A stretch of 64,000 nucleotides of DNA from Metellina segmentata (taxonomy: Eukaryota; Arthropoda; Arachnida; Araneae; Tetragnathidae), in the NCBI GenBank assembly GCA_947359465.1, contig OX375877.1, positions 53,584,944-53,648,943 of the forward strand, given 5' to 3'. A program made the translations under genes and the position numbers. Shown here piece by piece: positions 11,425 to 22,962 of the stretch. How positions within the stretch are numbered: the first letter of the stretch is position 1; every line of letters starts with the position of its first letter. The notes under the pieces were generated by a model that saw nothing but the letters and a program-made list of their open reading frames with translations, ran no database searches and was not told the DNA's origin.

Positions 11425-12795
11425 TAGGGATGCGACATCGACAGCAAAACATCGATGTTCAAAATTAAAACATCGATGTTGATAAAACATCGTTCCAAAA
11501 ACATCGATGTTTTTAAAATTCAGTGCATTTAAACTTTTTTCCCCATTTCTTAAAACTGGTTTAGCAACTAAGGATACAACATCGACAGCAAAACATCGAT
11601 GTTGATAATGCATCGCACACAAACTTTCGATCTTTTTAAAATTCAGTGAATTCAAACTTTTTCCACCATTTCTTAAAACTGGTTTAGCACCAAGTGATGC
11701 TGCATCGACAGCGAAACATAGATGTTCAAATTTGAAACATCGATGTTGATCATAACCCCCCCCCCAAACTTTCGATCTTTTTAAAATTCAGTGCATTTAA
11801 ACGTTTTACCCCATCTATATATATAATTCTCTTACGTGGCACGCAAAAAAGACGTTATTATTTATCGCGTTTTGGCAACATTGTACGATTGTTTGTTTAT
11901 CACGTAGCCTCGCGCTTCAATTGAATTTATAGCGTTATCGGATGAAATTTTATTGAAAAAAAAATGAATTTTAGTCGAGCTGTTGCAGTAAATAATAGAA
12001 ATAAAAGAAAACGGAGGATCTTTTCAGGGTCATTTAAAAAAAGTCCGTTTCGGGGCAAACTATTATAGTTCAACAAGATGCTTGCATTACAACTTTCGAC
12101 CACAAACTCAATGAAAAAGCGTGGGTGGCTCGAGTGCTGGGTAAATGTACACACAACCAACATGCTGGGTTTTCAATTTCCAAATCAACGCTCACATTTC
12201 GAGTCAAAATTTGTTTCCATTTTAATTCTGATTCCAGAGGTACTGTAAATATCTTTTCTGATAAACATCATAAAATTTAGATTTGAAAAATATTATTTTG
12301 GAATATCATATTTTGTTAACAATTCCTTCTACTCGGACACACGTCTTCATTGATGCGAGCGAAGCGAGCATAGGTTCGCGCAGCGAACCAATGAGGATTG
12401 CGAAGGAATCCTCTGGGGGTTGGCGAGCGTTAGCGAGCAGGGGGCGGGCCCCCTAGTTTCTTATAATTGGTTTAGCAACTAGTGATGTGACATCAGCTCC
12501 AATACATCGATGTTTTTTTTTATAAAACATCAATGTTTTGAAGATATCGATGTCCTATCCCTACTTTTCAGACCCTTAACCTTTGGTCACTTTGGTCTTT
12601 ATATTCAATTTGCTGATTATAAAAATTATGCTACTTGGTTATTTTTAAAATTTTTATAACGGTACTTTTTTCATTTAAAAATAAAACATCAACAACGTAA
12701 AAACATCGACAAGTATAAACATCGATCCCAATACATCGATGTTTTTTAAAAAACATCGATGTTTTGAAAACATCGACATCGATGTCGCATCCCTA
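11425..12795. mobile_element. hAT-type non-autonomous element with 8-bp target duplication
   Basis: The ends are perfect inverted repeats, TAGGGATGCGACATCGA and its complement, flanked on both sides by ATACCGAC (11417-11424 and 12796-12803). An 8-bp duplication and TAGGG ends fit the hAT superfamily. The interior is built of repeats of AACATCGATGTT and of a unit containing CCCATTTCTTAAAACTGGTT, seen near 11550, 11665 and 12457. A second end-like sequence (CGATGTCCTATCCCTA, ending near 12562) hints at a compound origin. A Helitron is nested inside. No transposase gene. Confidence 0.75.
11814..12456 (+). mobile_element. Non-autonomous Helitron nested in the hAT element
   Basis: The element begins TCTATATATATAATTCTCTT and ends CCCCCTAG. 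A GC-rich hairpin (GGGGCGGGCCCC) lies just before the CTAG end. The bases outside are A on the left and T on the right, the usual Helitron target. Removing it restores CCCA/TTTCTT, as in the sister subrepeat near 11550. The region around 12360-12445 contains GCGAGCGAAGCGAGC-like palindromes. No Rep/helicase gene, so non-autonomous. Confidence 0.75.
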
Positions 12796-13367
12796 ATACC
12801 GACCCCTCTCATTATACCGATTCAGTAAATTTAACAGTCGGAGTAGAGACTGGTTGAATACTGTTACCATTCGGAGGAAAACAATATTAATTAAACATCT
12901 GACTAAATTCATTTTTAAATATTCTAGATAAAATTTTAATATTCGGATAGTACGAAACAATTGCAAAAAATTCAGACTACTTCTGTGCCAAATTTCATTA
13001 CTGTAGGTGCCATAAATTCGTCAGGACATGCCGAACAGTGAAACACACACACTTTCTTCTCAAATAGTAGAGGTAAAATACTAAATTAATTCTAAGATAT
13101 TTCATTGATAAATAATCAGACTGCAAAACTGACGTCTCAACTAGAAACTCTAAAAGCTAACTGAGTTCAGTTTCGTTTGTATGTTTTAAGTATTGGACTT
13201 TAGGTTGGATGTGTGCCGTGTAACTTAAGATGCACATATTGAACATTTGTAAGAAAAACTAGGTTAGTTCACCTTCAATTTGATTTATGATTTGTTGTAA
13301 ATTGTCTAAATTAAACTGTTATAATATACCATTGGAACTGGGACATTATTTTATGGACACATTGTAC

Positions 13368-14702
13368 TGTGTGGGCGAAAAGTCCAGAACATATTTCGAA
13401 ATTTAATTTAAATCAACCAATTGTCATATGAGATTGTGGTTTTCACAGAATTGCCAGTTGGAGATCACCGCTGCCACACGCCTTTGATTCAAAGAGACTT
13501 TGGATACGTTCTTGGGGTACAGCAGACCAAGCAGCTTCCACACGTTGCCAAAGTTGATCTGGTGTGGCAGCTGGGGATGTAATCTGGGTCAATCGTTTAG
13601 CAACCATGGACCACATGTTTTCTATCGGCGAAAGATCCGGAGAGAGAGAGCTGGCCAGGGAAACAATTCAATCTGGCGATTGACGAAGAACCCTTGGCCA
13701 ATGCGTGCCACGCGTGGTCGCGCATTATCATGTTGAAATATGGCTGTGGGCAAGCCCTGAAGGTAAGGAAGGACAACTGGCTCCAACACCTCGGAGATGT
13801 AGCGCTGGCTGTTTAAAGTACCGGCAATGCGTACTAGAGGAGTGCGAGAGTGATATCCAATACCGCCCCATACCATAATTCCCGGTGCAGGACCAGTGTG
13901 GCGGTGCATAACGCAGCTATTCAGCATCCTCTCACCACGGTGTCTCCAGACTCGAATCCGACCATCGTGGTGTTGCAGACTGAAGCGTGACTCGTCAGTA
14001 AAGACAATTTCATTCCATTCTGCCGTCCACATCCTTCTTTCATCGCACCATTGGCGGCGGAGACGTCTGTGGTTCTGCGTCAAGGGTAGACGAAGCAATG
14101 GACGTCTTGCGGACAGACCACTCTGCTGTAAACGGCGTCAAATGGTACGCGCAGACACTGGATGATGCGTTACAGACTGAAAGTGCTGTGCTATGGTTCG
14201 TGATGTGGCTGAGCGATCCGTCACTGCCATACGCAAAATATGCCTGTCATCACGTGAAGTGGTGCACTGAGGTGGATACGATCGAACACGTCGGTCCGTC
14301 GTACCCTCCTGCATCCAACGATCACATATCCGCATTACAGTTGTTTGGTTTCGTCCAACAGGACTACCGATTTCCCTGAAAGATAATCCGCAATCTCTGT
14401 ACGCCACTATCCTTCCTCTGTCGAACTCGGATACTTGATCAAAAGATGATCGCTGTTTTCTACGAGGCATAATTGAGCGTTTTTTTGAAAAAACCATAAG
14501 AAAAACACAATTGCCTTACTTGAAATCGTCGAAATCTCCAAACCTTAAATAGCGTTTTGAAGTGGCGCCACAAGAGCGCGTGATGTGCGTCTGCGCTGAA
14601 ATTCTAATCATTTGCATATCTCACTTCCGCTAATGCGTGTTGCAAATTTCATATTGTTTGCATGCTTCCTTCAGGGTGTTGCATTTACAGTGGCCAGCAG
14701 TG
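13368..14702 (-). mobile_element. Tc1-like element (DD34E)
   Basis: The 5' end at 14702 reads, on the minus strand, CACTGCTGGCCACTGTAAAT, the usual terminal sequence of one Tc1-like group, and is flanked by TA. The 3' end near 13368 is diverged (CTGTGTGGGCG after TA). The transposase fills the interior. Apart from one stop and one frameshift the coding sequence is well preserved, so it is a fairly young copy. Confidence 0.65.
13440..14467 (-). pseudogene. Tc1-like transposase, one stop and one frameshift
   Basis: Starts MPRRKQRSSFDQVSEFDRGR near 14467. The paired helix-turn-helix DNA-binding region comes first, then the catalytic part: TDESRF (first Asp), HDNARPRVAR (second Asp) and, after a frameshift, SPIENMW (Glu). 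There are two defects. One is an in-frame TGA at 14135-14137, where CGA (Arg) is expected. The other lies in a CTCTCTCT run near 13640, where the frame changes just before the glutamate motif. The C-terminus runs to about 13440. Known role: cut-and-paste transposition at TA. Confidence 0.75.
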
Positions 14703-15211
14703 TATATTACTTAGAGTCCGTATTCTTACACTCGATACATGAATTCTTGGATGATTTCGAAGAGCTCATTTATATTGCAATCTGACACCCCGAGCTCTGA
14801 AAATGCTTCAGTGTGGTTTTTAGAATTCCTCAAAAAAATGAATGGCTATTGCTTCCCTGTCTTGAAGAAATCGGGATTAAAATCACATCCCGTCGAAGCA
14901 TGAAATGCTGGTAATTTTGTGTACACAACTCTCAGGACCGAAGTTTTCGTACAATTTTTTAACATCAAGAAACCTTTGATTATTTCCATTGACAATGAGC
15001 ATATATATATATATTCTGATTTTGATGAATGAAGGTCATGTTTCCCAACAGTATAATCGGATCATGTGATCAGATACACCATAACGGAGTATCTGATCAT
15101 CTTAAGGAAAATAATTGAAATCAACATGGTACATATGAAAAATAATCTTCTTGGGATGGGCACGACAGATTTGAAACAATCCGCATAATTTATATCGAAA
15201 TAATAAATGTA

Positions 15212-15212
15212 A

Positions 15213-15246
<34 letters not shown>
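15212..15246. repeat. Poly(A) run
   Basis: About 35 uninterrupted A residues, possibly the tail of a retroposed sequence. Confidence 0.7.
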
Positions 15247-15249
<3 letters not shown>

Positions 15250-15404
15250 CGTGAAATTTTGAAAGTTTTCCCGATGTTTGCTAATGATTTCCTAATCAAA
15301 TAAATAAATTTGACCACCCACGAAACTCGAGTATGTTATCATATGAAAGGTAAGGTTTAAAAAATTCCCATTCATCTGGTTCAATAGTGGTGGTAGTTGG
15401 TAAT

Positions 15405-15640
15405 TATTAGTTAACGTCGTACAAGAGCAAGACAACGGGCTATTGACGACGGTCCGGGATCAATCCCTTAAGGGAAAGAACTGAGGACAACACCTCGTAA
15501 ATTTGAACCACGGTCAGATGACGAAGCAACACCTGAGCTGACACCCTACTCTCAATAGTGGTGGAGAGACCATCAGGTGGATGATTGCAGATACCGAGTA
15601 TATACCGGGGGTCACCTCGAATATACGAGTAATTTAGCAC
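15405..15640 (-). repeat. SINE copy, antisense
   Basis: Carries TTAGTTAACGTCGTACAAGA, the GGGCTATTGACGACGGTCCG box and AACCACGGTCAGATGACGAA. It continues into the CTCAATAGTGGTGGAGAGAC region that lies nearer the tRNA-like head. Together with 15779-15960 it forms an inverted pair. Confidence 0.6.
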
Positions 15641-15778
15641 GCAACCACTTCATTGCCTCAGCTGAAGGTCTTTCTAACACTACCAAGCCAGTTGAACATT
15701 ATTTTCATTATTAATATCTAAATGACAACCTCGGGTCAAATTTTCAGTCGGTGTAAAATATTTTGAAAAACAACTTGT

Positions 15779-15960
15779 TTTACATGTTCCAAATGCCCAA
15801 GCTCAGGTGTTGCTTCGTCACCTGACCGTGGTTCAAAATTACGAGGTGCTGTCCTCGAATCTTTCCCTTAAGGGACTGATCCCGGACCGTCGTCAATAGC
15901 CCGTTGTGTTGCTCTAGTACGACGTTAACTAAAATTACCAAATTACCGTTCCAAACGCCC
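15779..15960 (+). repeat. SINE copy, sense
   Basis: Carries GTTGCTTCGTCACCTGACCG, the TTACGAGGTGCTGTCCTCG stretch and ends GTACGACGTTAACTAAAATT. It is oriented opposite to the copy at 15405-15640. Confidence 0.6.
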
Positions 15961-16589
15961 TCCCCCAACTACACCTACCTCGATCGTGCAAGCTGAATTT
16001 GATTTTTGACATTACATAGAAATTAGCTAACTATTGTTACACAAATCAGTCGGTGTAAAATGTGTGACCCAAAAATGTCGCTGCTTTCCGGACTCTTGTG
16101 TATTTTCCAGCTAACTTGTAAATACATCAATGTATAATACCAATAAATTCTCTTATTCGAACCTTGAGAAACCGGAGTGTTGCTCTCCCAATAATAACGT
16201 TCGCTCTCTCATATGGTTATACTCTGGCGAGCCAGATTATAATTTGAACCAGAACACATCTGTAAATATCCATTATATAGAAAATGTTATCATTTTCTTG
16301 ATCCGATTCATATAAGATCAGTTAAATGAGCGTCATTGCAAAAATACTGTAATTTAGCACAAAAAAAGTTGTGTCGTCTATTTTGTTTCTTTCGCAAAAA
16401 GATAGTAAAACGCATGTGTAACACTAAACCGATAGTTAATTCGACGATTACGGAGGATGAAAATGTAACACCGAAAAGGCGGTTCGAACCACGGTTTAGG
16501 CATTATGTATACGGTTTTTTCGATAACCCGAGGATTATCGTTGATACGCGGGTTAATTCGAACTTGTGAATACGGCCGTTTGAATCAGT

Positions 16590-17060
16590 TGCTAGACTAA
16601 ACCCCCAAGTCATCAGTCAAAAGAACATGGGGCCATTGGTGTTGTCTCCAGTTCTGTTGTTCTTTGCAACGATGAAATCCATCCCTCTTGTGTTGCGAAG
16701 ACAGTGAAACACATAACCTTGACTTTCTGTCTTAAAGGCGTTTTTCCATTAAGCCTTCTGTATAGAGTTTACCGTGATACAACAGTTTTCATGGCTGTTG
16801 CAAGCTCTGAACTTAACTGCCGAGCAGTAGACTACCTGTTACGATGGGCAGTTATTGCCATATTTCGATCTTGAAAAGCAGTTGTTATACGTTTACGACC
16901 TTGTCCAGGCCTCCTTAAAACAGTTCCAGAGTTATGAAAATGTTTGCATAGCGCAGAGACTGCCTTGAAATATTCACACATCTCGTTGCTTCCATGATTG
17001 TCTGCCCTGCTTCTAAGCTGCCGATAATGCGCCACTTCACAGATTATTCCAAATGATACT
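16590..17060 (-). pseudogene. Tc1/mariner-type transposase fragment
   Basis: On the minus strand, frames separated by stops include VAHYRQLRSRADNH, then VLRRPGQGRKRITT (the GRPRKTT-like linker between the two DNA-binding halves of Tc1-type transposases), and a stretch toward YVFHCLRNTRGMDFIV. No catalytic motif was found. Element ends not seen. Confidence 0.4.
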
Positions 17061-18116
17061 TCGTAGCCATAAAAAATTGTTTCAAGTCCTTACACATTGA
17101 AATCAAACGCTGTATTGTAGAACTTCTCTCAGATATTCACTTTGCACCGTCTGATGACCTAACGCCTTGATTTGCATATCCGAAAGCTTTTGGAAGCATT
17201 TGATCGAATAATTCTAATTAAGCTTGTCTTTCACACACTCCCTGCAAAAATGGATTACATCCATTGGGTGTTTCATGGAATATACATATTTTTGGGTATG
17301 TGAAGATAATTTTGGTCATGAGTGTAATTTAATAAAATATTCCTGACTAACTACTTTCAAAACGACTACTTTTGAGTTCTCGTTTGTCTGAAACGAGTGT
17401 TCTTGAAAATTCCATTTGGTGACACGTCCAATAATAATGGAACTAGCTATAAAATTAAATTTTTTTCTGAACAGACTCAGCGAAGTTGATCGATTATATT
17501 TTTTCAAAAAACGAAAGTAATATTGTACTGCATAACATAAAAAGAAAAGCAAAGTTTTTAACGTATGTTTGAGATACCGAGTTTTGCATAACAATACTTT
17601 CAACTCGTAAAATAAGACACCTTGACAAGGGAAAAATTTGCTTTATTCTAACATACATTCTGCTTTAAATATAATATTTTGTAACGTTCTTGTATGTGAT
17701 GAAATAATTAGTTATTTCTTAATATAAATATTCAATAAGTTTACAACAAAAAATAGGAAGACATAATTGAAGCAAAGTAAGCGGGGAAAAAAGCCGTTCA
17801 GAAGACATTAATTCAGGATTCCTTTTTATCTCATTCTCTCGCATAGGTGCCACAACGTAAACTAAAAATTGGATAACATTTAAAAATACGAGATTATTTC
17901 GCTCGATGAAGAAATGAATATCACTGGAGTGGTCTATTTCTATTTGACACACCAATTTTGCATTAGAATGGCCTTAATTGGACGAATAACTTTAAATGGG
18001 TCGAAAATATTTAATGTACCAAGCAAACGCTAAATCTTTTTAAAGATTTATAACACGAACTGGAATTAATTTATATGAAATAACAAAGTTTTTATGAGTG
18101 AAAGTAAGCATTTCTC
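17061..18116. other. AT-rich DNA downstream of the protease-like gene
   Basis: Lies 3' of the gene's stop codon at 18117-18119. The 3' untranslated region should start here. AATAAA-like signals are possible, but with this base composition none is decisive. No other gene seen. Confidence 0.4.
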
Positions 18117-18290
18117 CTAAGCACCAATAAGGCCAGAAACTTTACGAATCCAAAGAAGGTTGGTGTGCACTGCAGAGAAAACTCTTGGATCTTCCGGAGT
18201 TGCACAGCTATCGTTGCTTCCCCAGGAGGACAGGCCGGCCAAATAGTATCTTCTTTCATATGACATCATCAAAGGGGCTCCATTGTTACC
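18117..18290 (-). CDS. Terminal exon of trypsin-like domain 2, catalytic Ser lost
   Basis: Acceptor TTTCAG; phase 0; 57 codons and a TAG stop. It opens GNNGAPLMMSYERRYYL where active S1 proteases have GDSGGP. Asp194, the nucleophile Ser195 and Gly197 are thus Asn, Asn and Ala. Then come LSSWGSNDSCA and DPRVFSAV, ending in a helix with LLWIRKVSGLI. In the usual PGVYTKV motif, Gly226, which lines the specificity pocket, is Arg here. These changes predict a non-catalytic serine protease homologue. The exon itself is intact, with no stop or frameshift. Confidence 0.85.
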   Translation of the reverse strand, partial: GNNGAPLMMSYERRYYLAGLSSWGSNDSCATPEDPRVFSAVHTNLLWIRKVSGLIGA

Positions 18291-18877
18291 CTGAAAGTTA
18301 ATACATGAAAAGCTTTAATACACAATACATTCAAAAATTAATTATTGTGTTTTTCTATTTAATTTGTTTTTTTAATTGTATTTTAATTAATTGTTATTCT
18401 ATTTAAAAAGTAGTCTTGTTTGAATACTTTTTAAAAAACATGTTAAAAGGGTTTAGATTGAGAAACTATGAGAGGAATCTTCTTAAATACTGACCTTTTT
18501 AAGATAATGAGTAAAATTTGTATTTATTTATTTATGTTTTCCATTTCAATATCTTTGATACAATTCAATTTAGTCATCTTATGTCATGAATAAACTGTTG
18601 GTGGGTAAATAAGTAGTTAAACCTAATGAGAATTACCCACTAAAATACCCATTTTGGATAAATACCCTGGGTAAGCCGTAAACTGGGTATCCCGCAAAAT
18701 TAAATGCCCAGGAATTTTACATCACTGGTCGTACTACATAAATATCCATTGTTTATTTATCTTTAGAACGTATTATTAATTTGATTGAACAAGAAAATAG
18801 AAACTTTCCGCAAGTGAGAAAAATATTCTAAGGATAATTTTATAAACACATTCTAAAGTAAATTCTCAAAAACACTA

Positions 18878-19206
18878 TCACACCCACCTGTTTTAGCTAT
18901 CTCTATCTGGTGAGTGTGTGTGGTTGAATTTATCTGCTGGAGTGGGCCACGACTTCATAGATGTATTTTCAATATGTAATGGACATTCTTGGTTAGACCT
19001 ATATACGTTACAAAAAGTTACAGTAGCAGTACAGAGCCGCTCAGCCGCCCGTCATTTCCCGTCTCCGCTGGTCGAATTCTTTTATTTCCTATCTCTTCTT
19101 GCTCCTTCTGTCCCGGGTGACCTTTAACCGACCCCCACGACACCCTCAAGATAGAATGTCTCCTCCCCTCGCAAACCATTCCTTTCTGAATTGGTAGGAG
19201 AACCCC
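18878..19206 (-). repeat. LTR, 3' copy
   Basis: Matches 21340-21667 from ACACCCAC through GTAGGAGAAC. The divergence between the two copies is easily visible, so the insertion is not recent. Confidence 0.6.
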
Positions 19207-20096
19207 ACACCTCCCCACCGGTTTAAAATTGTCAGATAATTTGTCTTATAATTAAAAACCTTAAATCAAAGGTGGCAGGTATACTGGTGCCCTTCCAATC
19301 GACAGCCAACGAGCCAAATCGGAGTCTGTGTATGATTGTTTATGTCCCTAGTTGGCAACCATGCCTCAACAATACTCTCATACATGAATTTACAAACTAG
19401 GTCAGATCAAATTATCGACACTAATTAATACACCAAATTGAACAAGGGGAAAGGATTATATTTAAAAAAACTACTACCAGTACATAAACACTCTTGCCAA
19501 ATTACTCATTTCTTCCTACAAAACCAATATAAATACAATATACAATAATAACCATAAGTAAAGAGTAAAATACTGCACATCACACCAATATTTTAAAAAG
19601 AAAAATTACTGCACCTTACAACACTAACTTAATCAGAATAACTACTTTACCTCACGACTTTAATGTAATAAGAATAACTACTTGTACATAAAAAAATCTC
19701 AACTTTTTGACAACACAATTTTATTAGTGGTAAGCACTTAAATATCAAATTCATAAAGGAAAATTATAGACCTACGCCCTTTCCAGTTCTCGCGACCACC
19801 TCTGACTCTCCCCCTCATTGGGAGTAACTTCACCATACAGAATGTCAATTTTCTCCCTTCCCAATGAGTACGTCGGGTCAACTACCTCTTCTTATGTCTT
19901 TTTGTGACCTTCAGTCTCCTCCCTCTCGGCTGCGAGAGCGTTTCTCACCGTTTGATCCCCTTGATTCATCCCTCTCAGTTCCTATGTCCATGTGCTTTTT
20001 TCCCTGTTCCTCGACTTGCGAAGTTTACGCTTCCCCTTTCACATCCGTTGTGGTGGGGTCAGTTCTATTTTACTGCCCTTTCCTCCCCTATCTTTT

Positions 20097-20342
20097 CTAG
20101 AAAATGCATTTTCCATTCCTTCTTTCTACACTTTTCTCTTTTTGAATTTCTAACTCTCGCAATTTTATTGCACTCTCGGACTTCCTCTTATCAGCCTTCT
20201 CCCGAGCTTCTTTCCGCCTCCCTTCGGCTACTTCCAACTCCTTTCTAGCGTTTTCCATTTGCCTAAATTCCCACTCCCTTTCAGCTTCTCTCCACTCTCT
20301 TTCATTTCTTTCATTAGCAATAGATATCACTAAGTCTTCCAC
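20097..20342 (-). pseudogene. Coiled-coil gag-like fragment
   Basis: A highly charged frame starts MEDLVISIANERNEREWREA and continues with Glu/Lys/Arg-rich heptads to 20097. It resembles the helical coiled-coil part found near the N-terminus of some LTR-retrotransposon gag proteins. Position between two LTRs supports that. The assignment is by composition and context only. Confidence 0.4.
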
Positions 20343-21339
20343 ATATTCTGCATCGTACGATTTAATGTCTCACATCCTCTATTGTTCTTTTCAATTGAAA
20401 CCTATTAGCATTCGGAGGAACGTCTTCCCTAATTCAATTGCTAAATATATCATCTCCTCTTTCCTAGCTCTCCCAAAAATGCCTTGGTGAACCCCGTGTA
20501 AACACAATCATTTTTAACAGTAACACAAAGCTTCAATAATTACTCTAGTAAATCCACTAACACTTTTCAAACATGCACTTTGATGTTCCACATAATTCCC
20601 CTAGTTACTCTATAAATATTCAAACACCTTCAATAAGTAACTAATTATATTAAATACATGTGCATAATCTTACACTTTTATTTACCCAAAGTAATTTCTA
20701 AAAACTACTGGTTAGATGCTATTCATTACACATTAAATCCTACAAATCCTTAGCCCCATCAAAATAAATACACAACATTGCACCAATATAAAATAATCAA
20801 CATACAGTTTCTCATACATATTTGTGTTACCCCCCTGAAGGGAATTACCCCAGTACCCTTCAAGGAATATAAGTTGACTGCAGAAGGCGCATTTCCATAT
20901 CTCCTCGCATGCGATAGTACAGTCATCGGACATGTTTCAAGTTGCACACTGTACCACTCATCAGACGTTAACCCCCCCCCCTCAGATCAGTATCACAGCT
21001 TTTCCATCGCCTTTTCCTTCCATCGCCCCTAGTCGACAACAAACGTACCTCCTAGTTGCACCCAGAATCACTCTTCCTATGTGGACACCTATCGGTTCAG
21101 GATTGCTTCTGATCCATCACACGACGTTCGACCAAGTCGATCGTTCCTTCCACGGATCCTGGTAGGCACCACTCGATTCTCCAGATTGCACACGAGATCC
21201 CTCTTCTAATATTAACACCCTTCCGTTCAGGATCGCTTTCTTTTCATTACGCGATGCCCTGTCATGTCCATCGCTCCTTCCACTGCTTTGGCATCAAGCG
21301 TCCCTCTCCATCGTAAATCCTGGCGTCTGCGACAGATTA

Positions 21340-21667
21340 TTACACCCACATATTTTTGCTATATCTATCTGGTGAGTGTGTGTGATTCGTTTTATCTACT
21401 GGAGTGGTCCACGACTTCATAGATGTATTTTCAACATTTATTGGACATTCTTGGTTATACGTATATATGTTAAAAAACAGTTACAGTAGCAGCAGACAGC
21501 CCCTCAGCTGTCCCTTTTCTGTCGTCTCAGCTGGTCGAATTATTTTTCTTCCCCCTCTCCCCTTTTCTCTTCCTGGACCACATGACCTTTCACAGCCACC
21601 CCCTCTACTCTCCCTAGAGGATGTCTCGTTCCCCAACCAACCATTTCTCCCTTTGTTGTAGGAGAAC
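21340..21667 (-). repeat. LTR, 5' copy
   Basis: Partner of 18878-19206. On the minus strand it starts near TGAGGTTCTCCTAC and ends near GGGTGTAA. Confidence 0.6.
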
Positions 21668-21840
21668 CTCAGAATCTCACAAACACTATTCGTTGCAATT
21701 TTTCTTTTATTAACACAAGAATTTTCTAAGCTAATTGTACTCCGGTAATAATTTCGAAAACTTTTACTTGAGTCCGATACCCATTGTAAATGCATTTTAA
21801 ATAATTTTATGAGTTCAAATACTTATCTTATAAGTAGTAC

Positions 21841-21974
21841 CTCGCATGTGTCCGTTTCATCTTTGTAAGCACAAATCATATTTTCTGTAAATCGTCTGGG
21901 ATACCTCCGGACACACGATTCCATAGACCAAATATACATATCGGCTTTTAGTAGAACATCATTTACAGGACCAC
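21841..21974 (-). CDS. Exon of trypsin-like domain 2 (pre-serine region)
   Basis: Acceptor TTTCAG, donor GTACTA, phase 1 in and phase 0 out; 44 complete codons. It encodes GPVNDVLLKADMYIWSMESC, followed by RRFTENMICAYKDETDTCE. The conserved MICA and the cysteine before the active-site loop are present. The residue at the position of Asp189 (six before the serine position) is Asp, as in trypsins. It joins directly to GNNGAP in the next exon. The donor is a weak consensus. Confidence 0.8.
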
Positions 21975-22962
21975 CTGAAATTTTCAGTTTGAATATTATT
22001 TTACACGTTCCATTCTGATTACATTTAAATTAATATCTTAATCCACTCATAAATAACCCCAAAATAGAATATGAGGCATCGTTTTGTTTAAGCTAAAGAT
22101 TTGTATATTTTCATAGAATATCACGAAGTCTTTATGTTGGAAAAGCAAATTAATTGACAGCTGAATTTGAGTATTTCTAGTTTTAGAGTACTAAGAAATG
22201 AGTTCAATAAAACAAGAAAATGCATGAAATTGTTTTAACCATTTCTGTTGAAGTGATTTCTCCTCACTATAGAAATTCCTAGTCTATTTGTCGAGAGGTG
22301 TTTTGAAGTAACTACGTGACTGGGACATATACAAACGCTATGTATCCATCAAGAGCGTAATATTCAAATAATCTAGAAGGTATGATATGTCACGCTGCGA
22401 AAAATAAGTTAACATTTACACTTCTACTTTTTTTTAACAAAAAATAAAGAATAATCAACGGTGCTACATTCATCTTGTGCGACCAGAGTATTCATTTATT
22501 ATTATTCAGAAGTACATATTAGTATTAAATAAATAATTTTTCCATTTGAATAGCAGTGGTTGGACTCTCTACATTTTGATTTTCATTAAAAAAATGACAT
22601 ATTCAATGAGAGTCATCATTTATGCTCGTGAGACCTTTTACAGATCTATAGGATATGTGTATATCCAAGTTGAAATCAATTATAAAAAATGTTTTTTAAA
22701 TAAATTCTATATTCTCCTCGAAATAAGAAGATGGATCCTTGTGCCAAAAAAATTAACATTAATTTATAGTACGTTTTCCGTTTTATTATTACTCCATTAT
22801 TACAAGTCAAATGAAACTTTTGGTTTGACTGTATGACTCCAGGGACGGGAATAACAAGAGGTGTTTGGATACTTTCTTTACCTGCTGTAAAAATGACTTA
22901 TTGTTAAGAATGAATCTTTATCATGCTTTCTCTATATATCAGTGCTCATATGAGATAATTAC

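Larger units (their letters stand above)
18878..21667 (-). mobile_element. LTR element with little internal coding
   Basis: Two direct repeats of about 325 bp (18878-19206 and 21340-21667) share GTGAGTGTGTGTG, CCACGACTTCATAGATGTAT and the closing GTAGGAGAAC. The spacing is about 2.1 kb. The only coding-like part is a coiled-coil gag-like frame on the minus strand at 20097-20342. No protease, reverse transcriptase or integrase is visible, so it is a non-autonomous or gutted LTR retrotransposon. It lies in the intron between exons 21841-21974 and 18117-18290. Confidence 0.6.

Noticed and set aside
11410..11655. Repetitive minus-strand frame with YQHRCF units
   Set aside because: It is the translation of the AACATCGATG palindrome repeats of the hAT element.
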